A DNA stretch of 64,000 nt from Glutamicibacter sp002979865. Its GTDB lineage: Bacteria; Actinomycetota; Actinomycetes; Actinomycetales; Micrococcaceae. A model generated the notes under the pieces. The model ran no database searches, had not been told where the DNA came from, and saw nothing but the letters and a program-made list of their open reading frames with translations. Below are positions 33,810-42,484 of the stretch, piece after piece; positions within the stretch are counted from its first letter, which is position 1; each line of letters opens with the position of its first letter. The stretch covers positions 2,976,001 through 3,040,000 of the forward strand of contig NZ_CP188297.1 of the NCBI RefSeq assembly GCF_050030965.1, in the 5' to 3' direction. A program made the translations under genes and the position numbers.

Positions 33810-34271
33810 TTATGCGCCAGCGAAGCCGTGCTGGCGCCAAGCTTCGAAGGCTACCACCGAAGCGGTATTGGCCAGATTCATCGATCGGCGGCCTGGAAGC
33901 ATCGGCAAGCGGACCAGGTCGTTGATGCGCGGATGCTTCTTGTCTTCTGCGCTCAAGCCAACCGATTCACGGCCGAAGAGCAGGATGTCGCTGGCCTCGT
34001 AGCTGATATCCGAATAGACAGTAGTTCCTTCGGATGTGAAGGCAAAGACCCGGCCTTCTCCCAGTGCTTCAAAGGCTGCGTCAAGATTTTCATGCACCGT
34101 GACGTAAGCCAGATCGTGGTAGTCCAATCCTGCGCGACGCAGGTTGGCATCCTCGAAGTTGAAGCCTAATGGCTTGACCAAATGCAGTTCTGCGCCGGTG
34201 ATGGCGGCTAGTCGGATAGCGTTGCCGGAATTACCCGGGATCTCTGGGGCATTGAAAACGATACGAAACAC
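33810..34271 (-). CDS. trmL: tRNA (cytidine/uridine-34-2'-O)-methyltransferase TrmL type
   Basis: This 153-residue SPOUT methyltransferase of the minimal TrmL/YibK size methylates the ribose of the wobble nucleotide of certain tRNAs with SAM. Motifs: IPGNSGNAIRLAA, the knot strands VKPLGF and ILLFGRESVGL, and the C-terminal LPMLPGRRSMNLANTASVVAFEAWRQ. It lacks the extra RNA-binding domain of TrmH/RlmB, supporting TrmL. No clear ribosome-binding site was checked beyond a plausible context. Confidence 0.88.
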   Translation of the reverse strand: MFRIVFNAPEIPGNSGNAIRLAAITGAELHLVKPLGFNFEDANLRRAGLDYHDLAYVTVHENLDAAFEALGEGRVFAFTSEGTTVYSDISYEASDILLFGRESVGLSAEDKKHPRINDLVRLPMLPGRRSMNLANTASVVAFEAWRQHGFAGA

Positions 34272-34315
34272 TCAACCAGTTTAAGCTCTCACCAACAAGA
34301 AATAGGCCATTGACC

Positions 34316-35215
34316 TTAGTACATCGCTTCACGTAACTGCGCCAGGGCTAGGCGATCGACGACATTCGGCGATGGGCCAGAGCCCAAGAAGAGTTTCAAC
34401 TCGCGAATCAATCCCGCTGCATTGAGCACATTCGGAGTCGATGCAAGTGTTGGATCGGCATTGCGCCGGTACTCAATGACCGGTTCGTGGTGATTGCCGT
34501 TGGCAGAAAGCACCAAGGTGAACGCAACTACGTTCATCTGCATGAATTGCCGTTGCAAACCGGAGATGGAGAACTGCGGAGGCTGCGTCAGCTTATTGCC
34601 GTGGCGCAAGACATTGCCATCAAATGAATAGTAGCCATCGGGCAGAGTCATCGTATTGATCACCGCCATGCGGTAACCGGCAATCAGCACATGATCGTAG
34701 TGCCCCGACGCGGGCGAACGCAGGCCGTTGACCAAACGGGCAGCTGGCAAGATATTCAGGACGTTCTTGGAAAGCAGGTTAATGGTCTGCGCCTCGCGGA
34801 TCAGCCGTGCACGGTTGGAGAACAGACCGCGTTTTCGGGGTTCTCCATGAACGCGCTGCTCACAGACTTTTCTGTCCAGCAATGTAGGAGACGTATCCGA
34901 GAACGGTGGAACATATTCGGTGGGCAACTGCGCCTTGGGCTGCTGAGGGCTCTTGCGCAGGCGCTCGTCAAAAGGACGGGCGCTGAACCCGGCGCGTGGA
35001 GCGTTGCCCGGAGACTGGAAGGTCTGCTCATAACCCAGCGGAGACGCCATCTCGCTGAGCTGCTGGAAAGCGCGCTGTACTTCTTTGAACTTTTCTTCGC
35101 TGCCACCGAGATCGGGATGGGTCGCGCGAGCGGCCCTTCGGTAAGCGACCTTGATATCTTCCATGCTCGCAGTAGGCGCGACACCAAGAATTTCGTATGG
35201 GCTTGGTGTACTCAT
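34316..35215 (-). CDS. DnaJ-domain protein
   Basis: Residues 5-65 form a J domain with the catalytic HPD (33-35) in ATHPDLGG, which would stimulate an Hsp70 ATPase. The rest (to residue 299) lacks the Gly/Phe and zinc-finger regions of DnaJ and resembles no domain I know; it includes a restriction-fold-like stretch DHVLIAGYRMAVINTMTLPDGYYSFDGNVLRHG. That stretch is similar to nuclease-related NERD-like or conserved actinobacterial extensions, so this is a specialised J-protein. ATG 35215 is chosen over a longer TTG/ATG frame because homology starts there. It follows an AGAGGA about 12 bases upstream. Confidence 0.75.
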   Translation of the reverse strand: MSTPSPYEILGVAPTASMEDIKVAYRRAARATHPDLGGSEEKFKEVQRAFQQLSEMASPLGYEQTFQSPGNAPRAGFSARPFDERLRKSPQQPKAQLPTEYVPPFSDTSPTLLDRKVCEQRVHGEPRKRGLFSNRARLIREAQTINLLSKNVLNILPAARLVNGLRSPASGHYDHVLIAGYRMAVINTMTLPDGYYSFDGNVLRHGNKLTQPPQFSISGLQRQFMQMNVVAFTLVLSANGNHHEPVIEYRRNADPTLASTPNVLNAAGLIRELKLFLGSGPSPNVVDRLALAQLREAMY

Positions 35216-35318
35216 TGAACGGAGGAATCCTCTCGGTGAAAAAGACCGGATGGCCAGTGTTCCCCAGTTTAGCGAATCCAACCCAGCAAATTCTTTGTAG
35301 AAGCGTCAAGTTGCTGGG

Positions 35319-35324
35319 TAATCT
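35319..35324 (+). promoter_or_regulatory. Leaderless-type -10 box for the DGK-like gene
   Basis: TAATCT lies eight bases before ATG 35333 and only two before ATG 35327, which argues for 35333 as the translation start. Confidence 0.4.
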
Positions 35325-35332
35325 CTATGGTC

Positions 35333-36232
35333 ATGAGCTCGTTTGGTCGCACCGCAGAAATCCGCATCATCTTCCACCCCGCCTCAGGCCGAGGCCGGGG
35401 GATGCGCCTTGCCCAGCAGCTTGCACACGCGCTTGGCAAGCTCGGGCTGGAACATGGGTTAGTTGATACTTCAAGGACGAGCGTGGAACTGGTGGGGGAC
35501 CAGCTCAGAGCTTCGCGGGCGATCGTCATCATTGGCGGTGATGGGCTCATCCACCACTGCATCCAGCACGTTGCGGGAACTTCGATTCCCATCGGTGTCA
35601 TCCCCGCAGGCAGCGGCAACGACTTCTGGCGCATGACAGGGGACGCGAATGCAGAAGAATCCTTGGCCAAGGTGATTGCGTTTTGCAAGCAGCCGGGAGC
35701 AACTATGCCCATTGACGTGCTGGAGCTGCGGTTTGACCAGGCCGGCAGAACACCGCGCTATGCACTGGGTGCCGTGTCCTGGGGATTTGAAGCCACCGTC
35801 AACGCGAAAGCCAACGCGTTGCCGCGGCAGCTGGGAGCACTGCGGTATATCGCCGGTTTGATCCTGTGCCTTCCCCAGCTGCGCGGATGCCCCAGTGGGG
35901 TGAGGGCCGACGGGCTGCGATTCAGCGGAAGCGTCCTGGCCGCCAGCGTCGCGAATATCAAGTCCCTTGGTGGCGGCATCAAGCTCTTCCCGCATGCTGA
36001 TTTCACCGACGGTACCGCGGAATTGGCTATCGTACGCGGACCAAATATTCTGCGGGTCCTTCCGTATCTGGCAAGGATCCTCACCGGAGCGCCGCATCCA
36101 TGGAAGGTCAGCGCAAACCTCACGCGGGCCCGCATCGAGACATCCCGGGACAGCTATGCTGACGGGGAATGCATGGGGGCCGGGTCCTTTGAGCTAGCTG
36201 TTATTCCCGCGGGGATCCAGCTGATTTCCTAA
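35333..36232 (+). CDS. Diacylglycerol/sphingosine kinase-like lipid kinase
   Basis: This 299-residue DAGK-catalytic-domain protein phosphorylates lipid hydroxyls, for example diacylglycerol to phosphatidic acid (DgkB/YegS class). The N-terminal nucleotide site has FHPASGRGRG and IIGGDGLIHHCIQ (canonical GGDGT has Leu here). VIPAGSGNDFWR is the family PxGTxNDfAR-like motif, and the C-terminal lobe has FPHADFTDGTAELAIV. It is cytosolic or membrane-peripheral. ATG 35327 is an alternative start. Its 3' end overlaps the converging reductase gene by 32 bases. Confidence 0.85.
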   Translation: MSSFGRTAEIRIIFHPASGRGRGMRLAQQLAHALGKLGLEHGLVDTSRTSVELVGDQLRASRAIVIIGGDGLIHHCIQHVAGTSIPIGVIPAGSGNDFWRMTGDANAEESLAKVIAFCKQPGATMPIDVLELRFDQAGRTPRYALGAVSWGFEATVNAKANALPRQLGALRYIAGLILCLPQLRGCPSGVRADGLRFSGSVLAASVANIKSLGGGIKLFPHADFTDGTAELAIVRGPNILRVLPYLARILTGAPHPWKVSANLTRARIETSRDSYADGECMGAGSFELAVIPAGIQLIS

Positions 36233-36959
36233 GTCGATAGTCGCAGAAGAGCATGCTGTCCTCTTCAAACAAGGAATGCAGCTCGAAGGCGTGGAACCCC
36301 TGCCGATCGTGAACCGCTATTCTCATGCCATCACCTGCCACAAGGACAGGGGAGTAGCTGATGCAAACCGAATCCACCGCGCCAGCCGAGGCGAACTGCC
36401 CAAAAACGTGAGGACCGCCTTCAGCGTGGATGAAGCCGTATCCCTTGGAATGCAGATATGCGATGATTTCGGTCGGATCACACCCGCCCTCGGTTTCGGA
36501 AACCTGCACGAGAGTGGCATTGGGTCCAAAGGACCGACGCTGTTCGTCGGTGACCTGGACGCTGGTGAAAAGCAGAACCGGAACCGGGGATTGGGCAAAC
36601 ACCGGGGCCGTTGGCTCCAGATGCAATCCTCGTGAAATGAGCGCCAGCACGGGTTGTGGCGGCAGGCCATGCTCGATACGCCACGCCATGTCCTCCGCGG
36701 ACAGGAGCTGGCCTTCGTAGCCCTCGGCACGAACCGTTCCAGCACCCACCATGATCACGTCGGCAAGCCGGCGCAAGAGTGCGAAAACCCTCTGATCGCC
36801 AGGAGAGCCCAATGCTTTGGAGAGCCCATCAACCTGGGCACTTCCGTCGATGCTGCTGACGAAGTTGAAACGAACGAATGGGCGATGCTCGCTGGAATAG
36901 CGCTCAAGCAGGAACTGGTCATCAACCTGATCTGCTGGTTGGGGAAGCAGGGCACGCAC
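36201..36959 (-). CDS. RibD C-terminal domain / pyrimidine reductase family protein
   Basis: This 252-residue NADPH-dependent reductase has the DHFR-like RibD-C fold. Family motifs are RFNFVSSIDGSAQVDGLSKALG, VIMVGAGTVRAEGY, and the C-terminal AEGGPHVFGQFASAGAVDSVCISYSPVL. There is no deaminase domain, so it is not a complete RibD. The mycobacterial relative Rv2671 is reported to act as a dihydrofolate reductase analogue, which is notable because the gene upstream, 12 bases away on the same strand, is a FolP2-type dihydropteroate synthase paralogue. Overlap with the converging lipid kinase gene is 32 bases. Confidence 0.83.
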   Translation of the reverse strand: MRALLPQPADQVDDQFLLERYSSEHRPFVRFNFVSSIDGSAQVDGLSKALGSPGDQRVFALLRRLADVIMVGAGTVRAEGYEGQLLSAEDMAWRIEHGLPPQPVLALISRGLHLEPTAPVFAQSPVPVLLFTSVQVTDEQRRSFGPNATLVQVSETEGGCDPTEIIAYLHSKGYGFIHAEGGPHVFGQFASAGAVDSVCISYSPVLVAGDGMRIAVHDRQGFHAFELHSLFEEDSMLFCDYRLRKSAGSPRE

Positions 36960-36971
36960 CTGGGAAACTCC

Positions 36972-37898
36972 TTACTTGCTGACTTCGGGTTCTGGGTGAG
37001 CAGGAGGATTGACATCCCCCATGTTATGTATCTGGTAGGCAGGCTCCCGCCACCCTTGGGCTGCTTCGAGCAGGCGTACTGTCTGCACCGATTCAGGAAT
37101 ATTGTGCATCCGCAATATGCGGGCACCGTTCATGGCACAGATCGTTGCTGCCACCATAGAACCAACCATGCGCTCAGCCTTCGGCAAGTTCAAGGTTTCA
37201 CCGATAAAGTCCTTGTTCGAGACCGCTGCCAAGGCCGGATAGCCCAAATCGGCAAAGGCCTGGAACCCAGCGGTCAAATCCAGAGTGTGGCGGGTGTTCT
37301 TGTTCAGGTCGTGCCCTGGATCAACAATGATCTTTGCCGCAGAAACACCAGCGTCCAACGCAATCTGGATTTTCTCCAGCAGATACTGGCGGATCTCGGC
37401 CACCACATCGTCGTAGCTAGGGCGCGGGTAAACGGTGCGGGGCTTGGCTAGCGAATGGGTGATCACCACATGCACGTTGTTCTTGGCTACCACCCGAGCC
37501 AAACCGGGATAGGAAAAGCCTGTGGTGTCATTGATGACATCAGCGCCGGCATCAATGGCAGCCTGCGCCACCTGTGGATGGAAAGTGTCTGCAGAAATAA
37601 TCACCGAACTGCGGCTACGCACTTGATGGATAACCGGCACAATTCGCTCTGCTTCCTCCTGCCACGGGAGCTCCGGGCCAGGAGAGAAGGGGACTCCGCC
37701 GATATCCACCCAGTCAGCACCTGCCTCGACCGCACGCATGGCAGCGGCCACAGCATCATCCAAGCCAAAGGTCGACCCGGCATCGTAGAAAGAATCCGGA
37801 GTGCGGTTGATCACTGCCATCACCGCGATCCGCTGTGAGAAATCCAGGGAGCGCTGGGAGAAATCATGGACTGGAACCAAGAAATCAGGCTTGAACAT
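36972..37898 (-). CDS. folP2: Dihydropteroate synthase paralogue (FolP2 type)
   Basis: This 308-residue TIM-barrel pterin-binding-family protein begins its core at MAVINRTPDSFYDAGSTFG. The canonical DHPS loop D-x-GG-ESTRPG is replaced by DIGGVPFSPGPE. It shares VDPGHDLNKNTRHT and ALAAVSNKDFIGETLNLPK-like motifs with mycobacterial FolP2, a paralogue that lacks normal DHPS activity. I therefore call FolP2 rather than FolP1; the true folate enzyme would lie elsewhere. ATG 37898 has AAGGGAG nine bases upstream; the longer frame is unlikely. It is followed by the RibD-C reductase. Confidence 0.85.
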   Translation of the reverse strand: MFKPDFLVPVHDFSQRSLDFSQRIAVMAVINRTPDSFYDAGSTFGLDDAVAAAMRAVEAGADWVDIGGVPFSPGPELPWQEEAERIVPVIHQVRSRSSVIISADTFHPQVAQAAIDAGADVINDTTGFSYPGLARVVAKNNVHVVITHSLAKPRTVYPRPSYDDVVAEIRQYLLEKIQIALDAGVSAAKIIVDPGHDLNKNTRHTLDLTAGFQAFADLGYPALAAVSNKDFIGETLNLPKAERMVGSMVAATICAMNGARILRMHNIPESVQTVRLLEAAQGWREPAYQIHNMGDVNPPAHPEPEVSK

Positions 37899-37998
37899 GC
37901 AGGAAGGCTCCCTTAGCTGGAATCGACACGTCATCAGTTGTTCCTCTATTCATACCACCGACCACGGTTCGGAGGAGGAATCCGCCCGCTGCTCTCGC

Positions 37999-38004
37999 TA
38001 GGCT
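37999..38004 (+). promoter_or_regulatory. Leaderless-type -10 box for the gene at 38011
   Basis: TAGGCT followed by TGGACC and ATG, with no Shine-Dalgarno sequence in between. Confidence 0.5.
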
Positions 38005-38010
38005 TGGACC

Positions 38011-38820
38011 ATGCAGTTTTCACACCTCTCCGCAGCCCACGGGCAATGGATCGCCGCAGCTTGTGCATCAGCCGACCCCAGCACGGTAGTAGCCCAGATC
38101 CCGCATGGCTACGAACGCTACGTCCGCATCCTTCACCCAGCACTGGATGAAGATGACCAGTTGGTGCGCTGGGAGACGGTGGCACAGAGCCGCAAGCACA
38201 TCATCACCGCCGCGGATCTTTTTGAAACCGTGGCCGGACTGGACGCGCAAGGCAATCCTGCGACCGAAGACGCCTGGGTAGATACCGACCTGCCGCTGGA
38301 CCAGCTCCCGGAATCGCAATGGCAAGCACTAGCCGCCGAAATGGTCCGGGTTTCTGCCAAAGACCAGAAGTTCGTGGTGGGCTTGTGGGCCGGTTACGCA
38401 TTTATCGCGGGCGGGGAACGCATACAGATTGAGCGCGAGCCGGATCCTGCATTGAGCGATGACGAGAACCAGCGGGTGTACGAGTTGGCGCTCGCCGAGG
38501 CGCAGAAACCTGCCTTTGGTCCCGAGATCATCCAGGCAGATCCGTTCGACCTGGGTGGCGGATACCGGAACTACCACCTGTTCGAAGCGGACGCGGAGTT
38601 CCTGGCGCAGCCCGAATGGGCCAGAACTGCCGACGGCGCCCAACGCCAGCGCCCGGCGCTGGCGTTTGCGGCGGACCATTCCTGGATGCTGTCGACAGAA
38701 CCGTTTGATGATTGCACCATCCTGGGTGGTCCTGCTTCATTGATTGAGGCGGTCTTGAACAATCCGGCGCTGGAGGCCATTGAGGTTGGCCAATTCACAC
38801 GGATCGGCCATTCAAACTAG
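38011..38820 (+). CDS. Conserved actinobacterial protein of unknown function
   Basis: This is a 269-residue soluble protein without signal peptide or transmembrane helix. The N-terminal part has PHGYERYVRILHPAL, the middle VVGLWAGYAFIAG, and the C-terminal part GGGYRNYHLFEADAEF and a TILGGPASLIEAVL ending. It is acidic with many Trp and Ala residues. I cannot assign a domain. It lies just upstream (29 bases) of the cysteine desulfurase-mnmA pair, so it may be part of that unit. The start is supported by a leaderless-type -10. Confidence 0.75.
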   Translation: MQFSHLSAAHGQWIAAACASADPSTVVAQIPHGYERYVRILHPALDEDDQLVRWETVAQSRKHIITAADLFETVAGLDAQGNPATEDAWVDTDLPLDQLPESQWQALAAEMVRVSAKDQKFVVGLWAGYAFIAGGERIQIEREPDPALSDDENQRVYELALAEAQKPAFGPEIIQADPFDLGGGYRNYHLFEADAEFLAQPEWARTADGAQRQRPALAFAADHSWMLSTEPFDDCTILGGPASLIEAVLNNPALEAIEVGQFTRIGHSN

Positions 38821-38849
38821 GGCGCCCCACCCCGTACCATTGAAGTGTT

Positions 38850-40085
38850 ATGAAAACTTCCGCCGTATACCTGGATCACGCGGCAACCACCGATCTGAAT
38901 CCAGCAGCTCTGGCTGCCATCACCGAACAGTATTCCCGCACCGGAAACCCGTCTTCTTTGCATGGGGCCGGACGTCGCGCCAACCGTGCGGTGGATGATG
39001 CCCGCCAAGCTATCGCCATGGCCGCCGGGGCGCACTCCAGCGAATTGATCTTCACATCTGGTGGGACCGAATCGGATAACTTGGCGCTGAAGGGACTGTT
39101 CTGGAACCGCGTGGCGGCCAATGAGCAGGCGCGTGCCATCGTGCTCACCGGCATTGAGCACCACGCGGTCCTGGATACGGCTACCTGGCTGCAGGACCAT
39201 GAGAATGCCACCTTGCTGTGGCTCGCCGTGGATGAAGACGGTGTCGTTGATCTGCAGGCGGCCGAAAAGCTATTTGAAGAGCAGCACGAGCAGATCGCTT
39301 TGGCCACCTTGATGTGGGCCAACAATGAAGTCGGCACCGTTCAGCCGATCCGTGAATTTGCTGCCCTAGCTGGCAAGTACGGGGTCCCGGTGCATTCGGA
39401 TGCGGTGCAGGCCTTTGGTGCGCTCGCGGTCGACTTCGGCTCCTCGAATCTGGCCACCATGGCGATTAGCGCGCATAAGATCGGTGGCCCGGTAGGCATC
39501 GGCGGGCTACTGGTTCGCCGCGATATTGTGCTCACCCCGGTCCAGCACGGCGGTGGACACGAACGCAAGCTGCGATCGGGAACTTTGAATGCTGCCCACG
39601 CGGCCGGCTTTGCCGCCGCGGCTACCGCGGTGCGTTCTGGATTGCGGCAGGAAGCTGCGCGGCTGAGCGAACTGCGTGAATATGCGATTGAGAAGATCAC
39701 CGGCTTGATTCCGGAAGCGGTGCTGAACGGACCACGGGATCAGGGCAATGAGGGCCAGCGCCTCCCGGGCAATCTGCACTTCACCTTCCCGGAATGCGAG
39801 GGGGACTCCTTGCTATTCGGCTTGGACATGGTTGGCATCGCATCATCCACCGGTTCGGCGTGCACCGCTGGTGTTCCGCAGCCTTCGCATGTTTTGCTGG
39901 CTATGGGACGCGATGCGCGCACCTCGCGCAGTGTGCAACGCTTCACATTGGGGCATACATCCACACGCGCCGACGTTGACGCATTATTAGAGGCTTTGCC
40001 CCAAGCGTATGCTCAGGCAAAGAAGGCTGGCATGGCAGCCGATGAAAGCAGCATCCACACGGCAGGAACAGGTTTTACACGATGA
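38850..40085 (+). CDS. iscS: Cysteine desulfurase (IscS/NifS type)
   Basis: This PLP enzyme takes sulfur from cysteine as a protein-bound persulfide. The 411 residues carry YLDHAATT, the aldimine Lys in ISAHKIGGPVGIGG, HGGGHERKLRSGTLN, and the flexible catalytic-loop Cys in SSTGSACTAGVPQPS. Its stop overlaps the mnmA start (ATGA), strongly suggesting a dedicated sulfur donor for tRNA thiolation, though IscS-type enzymes also serve Fe-S assembly. TACCAT nine bases before ATG could be a -10. Confidence 0.92.
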   Translation: MKTSAVYLDHAATTDLNPAALAAITEQYSRTGNPSSLHGAGRRANRAVDDARQAIAMAAGAHSSELIFTSGGTESDNLALKGLFWNRVAANEQARAIVLTGIEHHAVLDTATWLQDHENATLLWLAVDEDGVVDLQAAEKLFEEQHEQIALATLMWANNEVGTVQPIREFAALAGKYGVPVHSDAVQAFGALAVDFGSSNLATMAISAHKIGGPVGIGGLLVRRDIVLTPVQHGGGHERKLRSGTLNAAHAAGFAAAATAVRSGLRQEAARLSELREYAIEKITGLIPEAVLNGPRDQGNEGQRLPGNLHFTFPECEGDSLLFGLDMVGIASSTGSACTAGVPQPSHVLLAMGRDARTSRSVQRFTLGHTSTRADVDALLEALPQAYAQAKKAGMAADESSIHTAGTGFTR

Positions 40086-41218
40086 AAGTACTAGCAGCGA
40101 TGTCCGGAGGCGTGGACTCGGCGGTAGCCGCGGCCCGCGCAGTTGAAGCCGGCCATGATGTGGTCGGCGTGCACCTGGCCCTGTCTCGCATGCCGGGGAC
40201 CCTTCGCACCGGTTCGCGCGGTTGCTGCACCTTGGAAGACTCCAATGATGCATGGCGTGCCTGCGACAAGCTGGGCATCCCATACTACGTCTGGGACTTC
40301 TCGGACCGCTTCGCAGAAGACGTGGTGCAGGACTTCGTGGATGAATACGAAGCTGGCCGCACCCCGAATCCCTGCATGCGATGCAATGAGAAGATCAAGT
40401 TCGCTGCCTTGCTGGAAAAGGCATTGGCCCTGGGCTTCGACGCGGTATGCACCGGGCACTACGCCAAGGTGCTGCGCGATTCCGAGGGCAACCCGGAGCT
40501 GCACCGAGCCGCAGACTGGGCCAAGGACCAGTCCTACGTTTTGGGCGTGCTGACCCACGAACAGCTGGAACACTGCATGTTCCCGCTAGCCGAGACTCCC
40601 TCCAAGGCGGAAGTTCGCGCCGAAGCCGCAGCGCGCGGACTGACCGTGGCGAACAAGCCAGATAGCTATGACATCTGCTTCATTCCCGATGGCGATACCC
40701 GCGGTTGGCTGGCTGAACGCATCGAGATGAAACCAGGCGAGATCGTTGACCACGAGGGCAACCAGCTCGGTGAGCACGAAGGCGCCCAAGCCTTCACGGT
40801 TGGCCAGCGCAAGGGTCTTCGACTGGGTCGTCCGGCCGCCGACGGCAAACCGCGCTTCGTCTTGGAAATCCGTCCGAAGGACAACAAGGTCATCGTCGGT
40901 CCAGAGGCCCTGCTGGCTGTGGACCAGCTGCGCGGCATCCGCATTTCCTGGGCTGGCCTGCCGATCGCTGAAGTTTTCAGCGGAGACAAGTTCGACTGCA
41001 TGGTGCAGGTGCGCGCGCACGGCGATCCGGTCGCCGCGGTAGCCCACATGGAGCGCTCGGAAGAAGGCCGCGACGAGTTGGTTGTCAACCTTCCCGAAGG
41101 CATGCGTGGAGTCGCGCCGGGCCAGACCATGGTCGTCTACCAGGACAGCCGCGTGCTGGGCCAAGCGACCATCGATTCTGCTCGTTCCAGCGAATGGGAC
41201 TCCAGCATGGTCAATTAA
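40082..41218 (+). CDS. mnmA: tRNA-specific 2-thiouridylase MnmA
   Basis: MnmA adds sulfur to U34 of tRNA-Lys, -Glu and -Gln using ATP and persulfide sulfur. Motifs: PP-loop SGGVDSA (8-14), the first catalytic Cys in RCNEKIKF (C101), and the second in SYDICFIPDGD. GHYAK and GQRKGLRLG are also family hallmarks. The 378-residue length is typical. It is translationally coupled to the upstream cysteine desulfurase and closed by a long terminator. Confidence 0.95.
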   Translation: MKVLAAMSGGVDSAVAAARAVEAGHDVVGVHLALSRMPGTLRTGSRGCCTLEDSNDAWRACDKLGIPYYVWDFSDRFAEDVVQDFVDEYEAGRTPNPCMRCNEKIKFAALLEKALALGFDAVCTGHYAKVLRDSEGNPELHRAADWAKDQSYVLGVLTHEQLEHCMFPLAETPSKAEVRAEAAARGLTVANKPDSYDICFIPDGDTRGWLAERIEMKPGEIVDHEGNQLGEHEGAQAFTVGQRKGLRLGRPAADGKPRFVLEIRPKDNKVIVGPEALLAVDQLRGIRISWAGLPIAEVFSGDKFDCMVQVRAHGDPVAAVAHMERSEEGRDELVVNLPEGMRGVAPGQTMVVYQDSRVLGQATIDSARSSEWDSSMVN

Positions 41219-41229
41219 TTAGCCATCCA

Positions 41230-41279
41230 AAGAAACCCTTGGTCAAGTTCAAGATAATGAACTGGACCAAGGGTTTCTT
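41230..41279 (+). terminator. Terminator after mnmA
   Basis: AAGAAACCCTTGGTC pairs perfectly with GACCAAGGGTTTCTT, with an inner AGTTC/GAACT stem. It starts 11 bases after the stop. Confidence 0.85.
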
Positions 41280-41282
41280 CGC

Positions 41283-41834
41283 GTCGTGATTCAAGTTAGA
41301 CGAACGGCTGGTTGCAACGGAGCTCGGCGGCCATCCGCTTCGGCCGTGGGCGTCCGGCACGTATTCGCCCGGCATTGCCGGCGATTACCGGTGGTGTGTG
41401 GGATTCGGCCTGTCTTCAAGGGCCGCTTGGGGCTTGCTGGCTCACTGCATTGGTTCGACCCTCTAGGTCTCGCTATTGAATTGGGCTGCCGACCCTGTTG
41501 CGCCACCGGATGCCCTGGCTTCCAATGCGCTCGCTGCGATGTTCTCGAGAATGCTCACCAGCGGTAGCTGGGCGGATAGGGGCGCATCGTCCAGAACAAC
41601 GGGTCATTCCAGTCGGCAGAACCAATTCGTACCAATCCGGAAGGCCTCCACGAGCTAGATGCCCGAGGGGCTCGGGTAGCAGTACTCAAGGCCTGCGCAA
41701 GATCCAGCCGACGGCCGGTGCGTGGACCCTGCACTGGACGATGCTGGACTCTGTCTGGTTGCCCGCTGCATGCATTCCCGTGGCGGAAAGGACGCACAGG
41801 GGGATGAACCGAGTGAAGAGCACGCGCTAGCGCG
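41283..41834. other. Intergenic region, possibly decayed coding sequence
   Basis: These 552 bases contain only short ORFs on both strands (60-110 codons) that are interrupted and not recognisable. A plus-strand frame reads protein-like (KLDERLVATELGGHPLRPWASG..., then a stop, then NWAADPVAPPDALASNALAAMFSRM) before further stops. A minus-strand frame also has a protein-like patch (GSADWNDPLFWTMRPYPPSYRW). The area is framed by two strong hairpins. Gene debris is the simplest reading, but no parent gene can be named. Confidence 0.4.
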
Positions 41835-41880
41835 ACGGCGAAGGGTGCCGGACCAATATCGGTCCGGCACCCTTCGCCGT
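41835..41880. terminator. Perfect 20-bp terminator stem
   Basis: ACGGCGAAGGGTGCCGGACC pairs perfectly with its downstream complement around an AATATC loop. It lies 17 bases past the stop of the minus-strand gene at 41898 and may act on both strands. Confidence 0.8.
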
Positions 41881-41897
41881 TGTGTTGTCGTCAGCTT

Positions 41898-42263
41898 CTA
41901 GCCTTCGTCGACAATGCCGAACATATGAGCGGAAATATCTTGGTACTCCACGCGGGTCTTGCCCTTTTCCAGCTTCGGAAGCTGTGCAGGGGAGTGGGTG
42001 TGGCAGTGCACGAAATCGAAGGCAGGCCACCACTTCTTGGGACGTTCGTACTCGCTGAAGCCGCAGACTTCGCAGACCAGATGAATCCACACAGGGCGTT
42101 TGCCGGTACGGTTGGCGCGCGACTGCTCCAACCAAGCTGGTGGATTGGTGTTCAGCTCACGGAATTCAGCCTCGCTCATTATGGAAGGAATGCCGTGGCG
42201 CTTGGCCATTTCTACTGGGATATCCAACGCGATTGCCGCGTCTCTACGAGTCATCATTGACAT
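41898..42263 (-). CDS. Small cysteine-containing conserved protein
   Basis: This 121-residue soluble protein starts MSMMTRRDAAIALDIP and contains the segment NPPAWLEQSRANRTGKRPVW. A possible zinc site follows, VCEVCGF with HCHTH further on (C-x2-C ... H-C-H-x-H). It is probably a small conserved actinobacterial protein, but I cannot name a family with confidence. TAAGCT eight bases before the ATG would fit a leaderless transcript. It is transcribed divergently from the oligopeptide transporter operon. Confidence 0.7.
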   Translation of the reverse strand: MSMMTRRDAAIALDIPVEMAKRHGIPSIMSEAEFRELNTNPPAWLEQSRANRTGKRPVWIHLVCEVCGFSEYERPKKWWPAFDFVHCHTHSPAQLPKLEKGKTRVEYQDISAHMFGIVDEG

Positions 42264-42484
42264 CTAGCTTATGCCATCTAGCCAAAAGGCCGGAAGGAAT
42301 CCCCGCGCATCTCACCGTTGAGCAAGGAGCGGTGTGGGCTGAAGCACAAAAAGCGGGCGTCGAGACCGCGCTTTTGCCAGTTTCCGCCGGCCCCATTCGT
42401 ATTTTGTGCCTTGCATCACTTAGGATATGTGAAGCATGTGCTAATCATCACAGCCCATGCATGTACCTAGACGAAGGATGACTC

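Noticed and set aside
36960..37934. Normal FolP1 assignment for the DHPS-like gene
   Set aside because: The ESTRPG loop is absent and the overall pattern follows the FolP2 paralogue.
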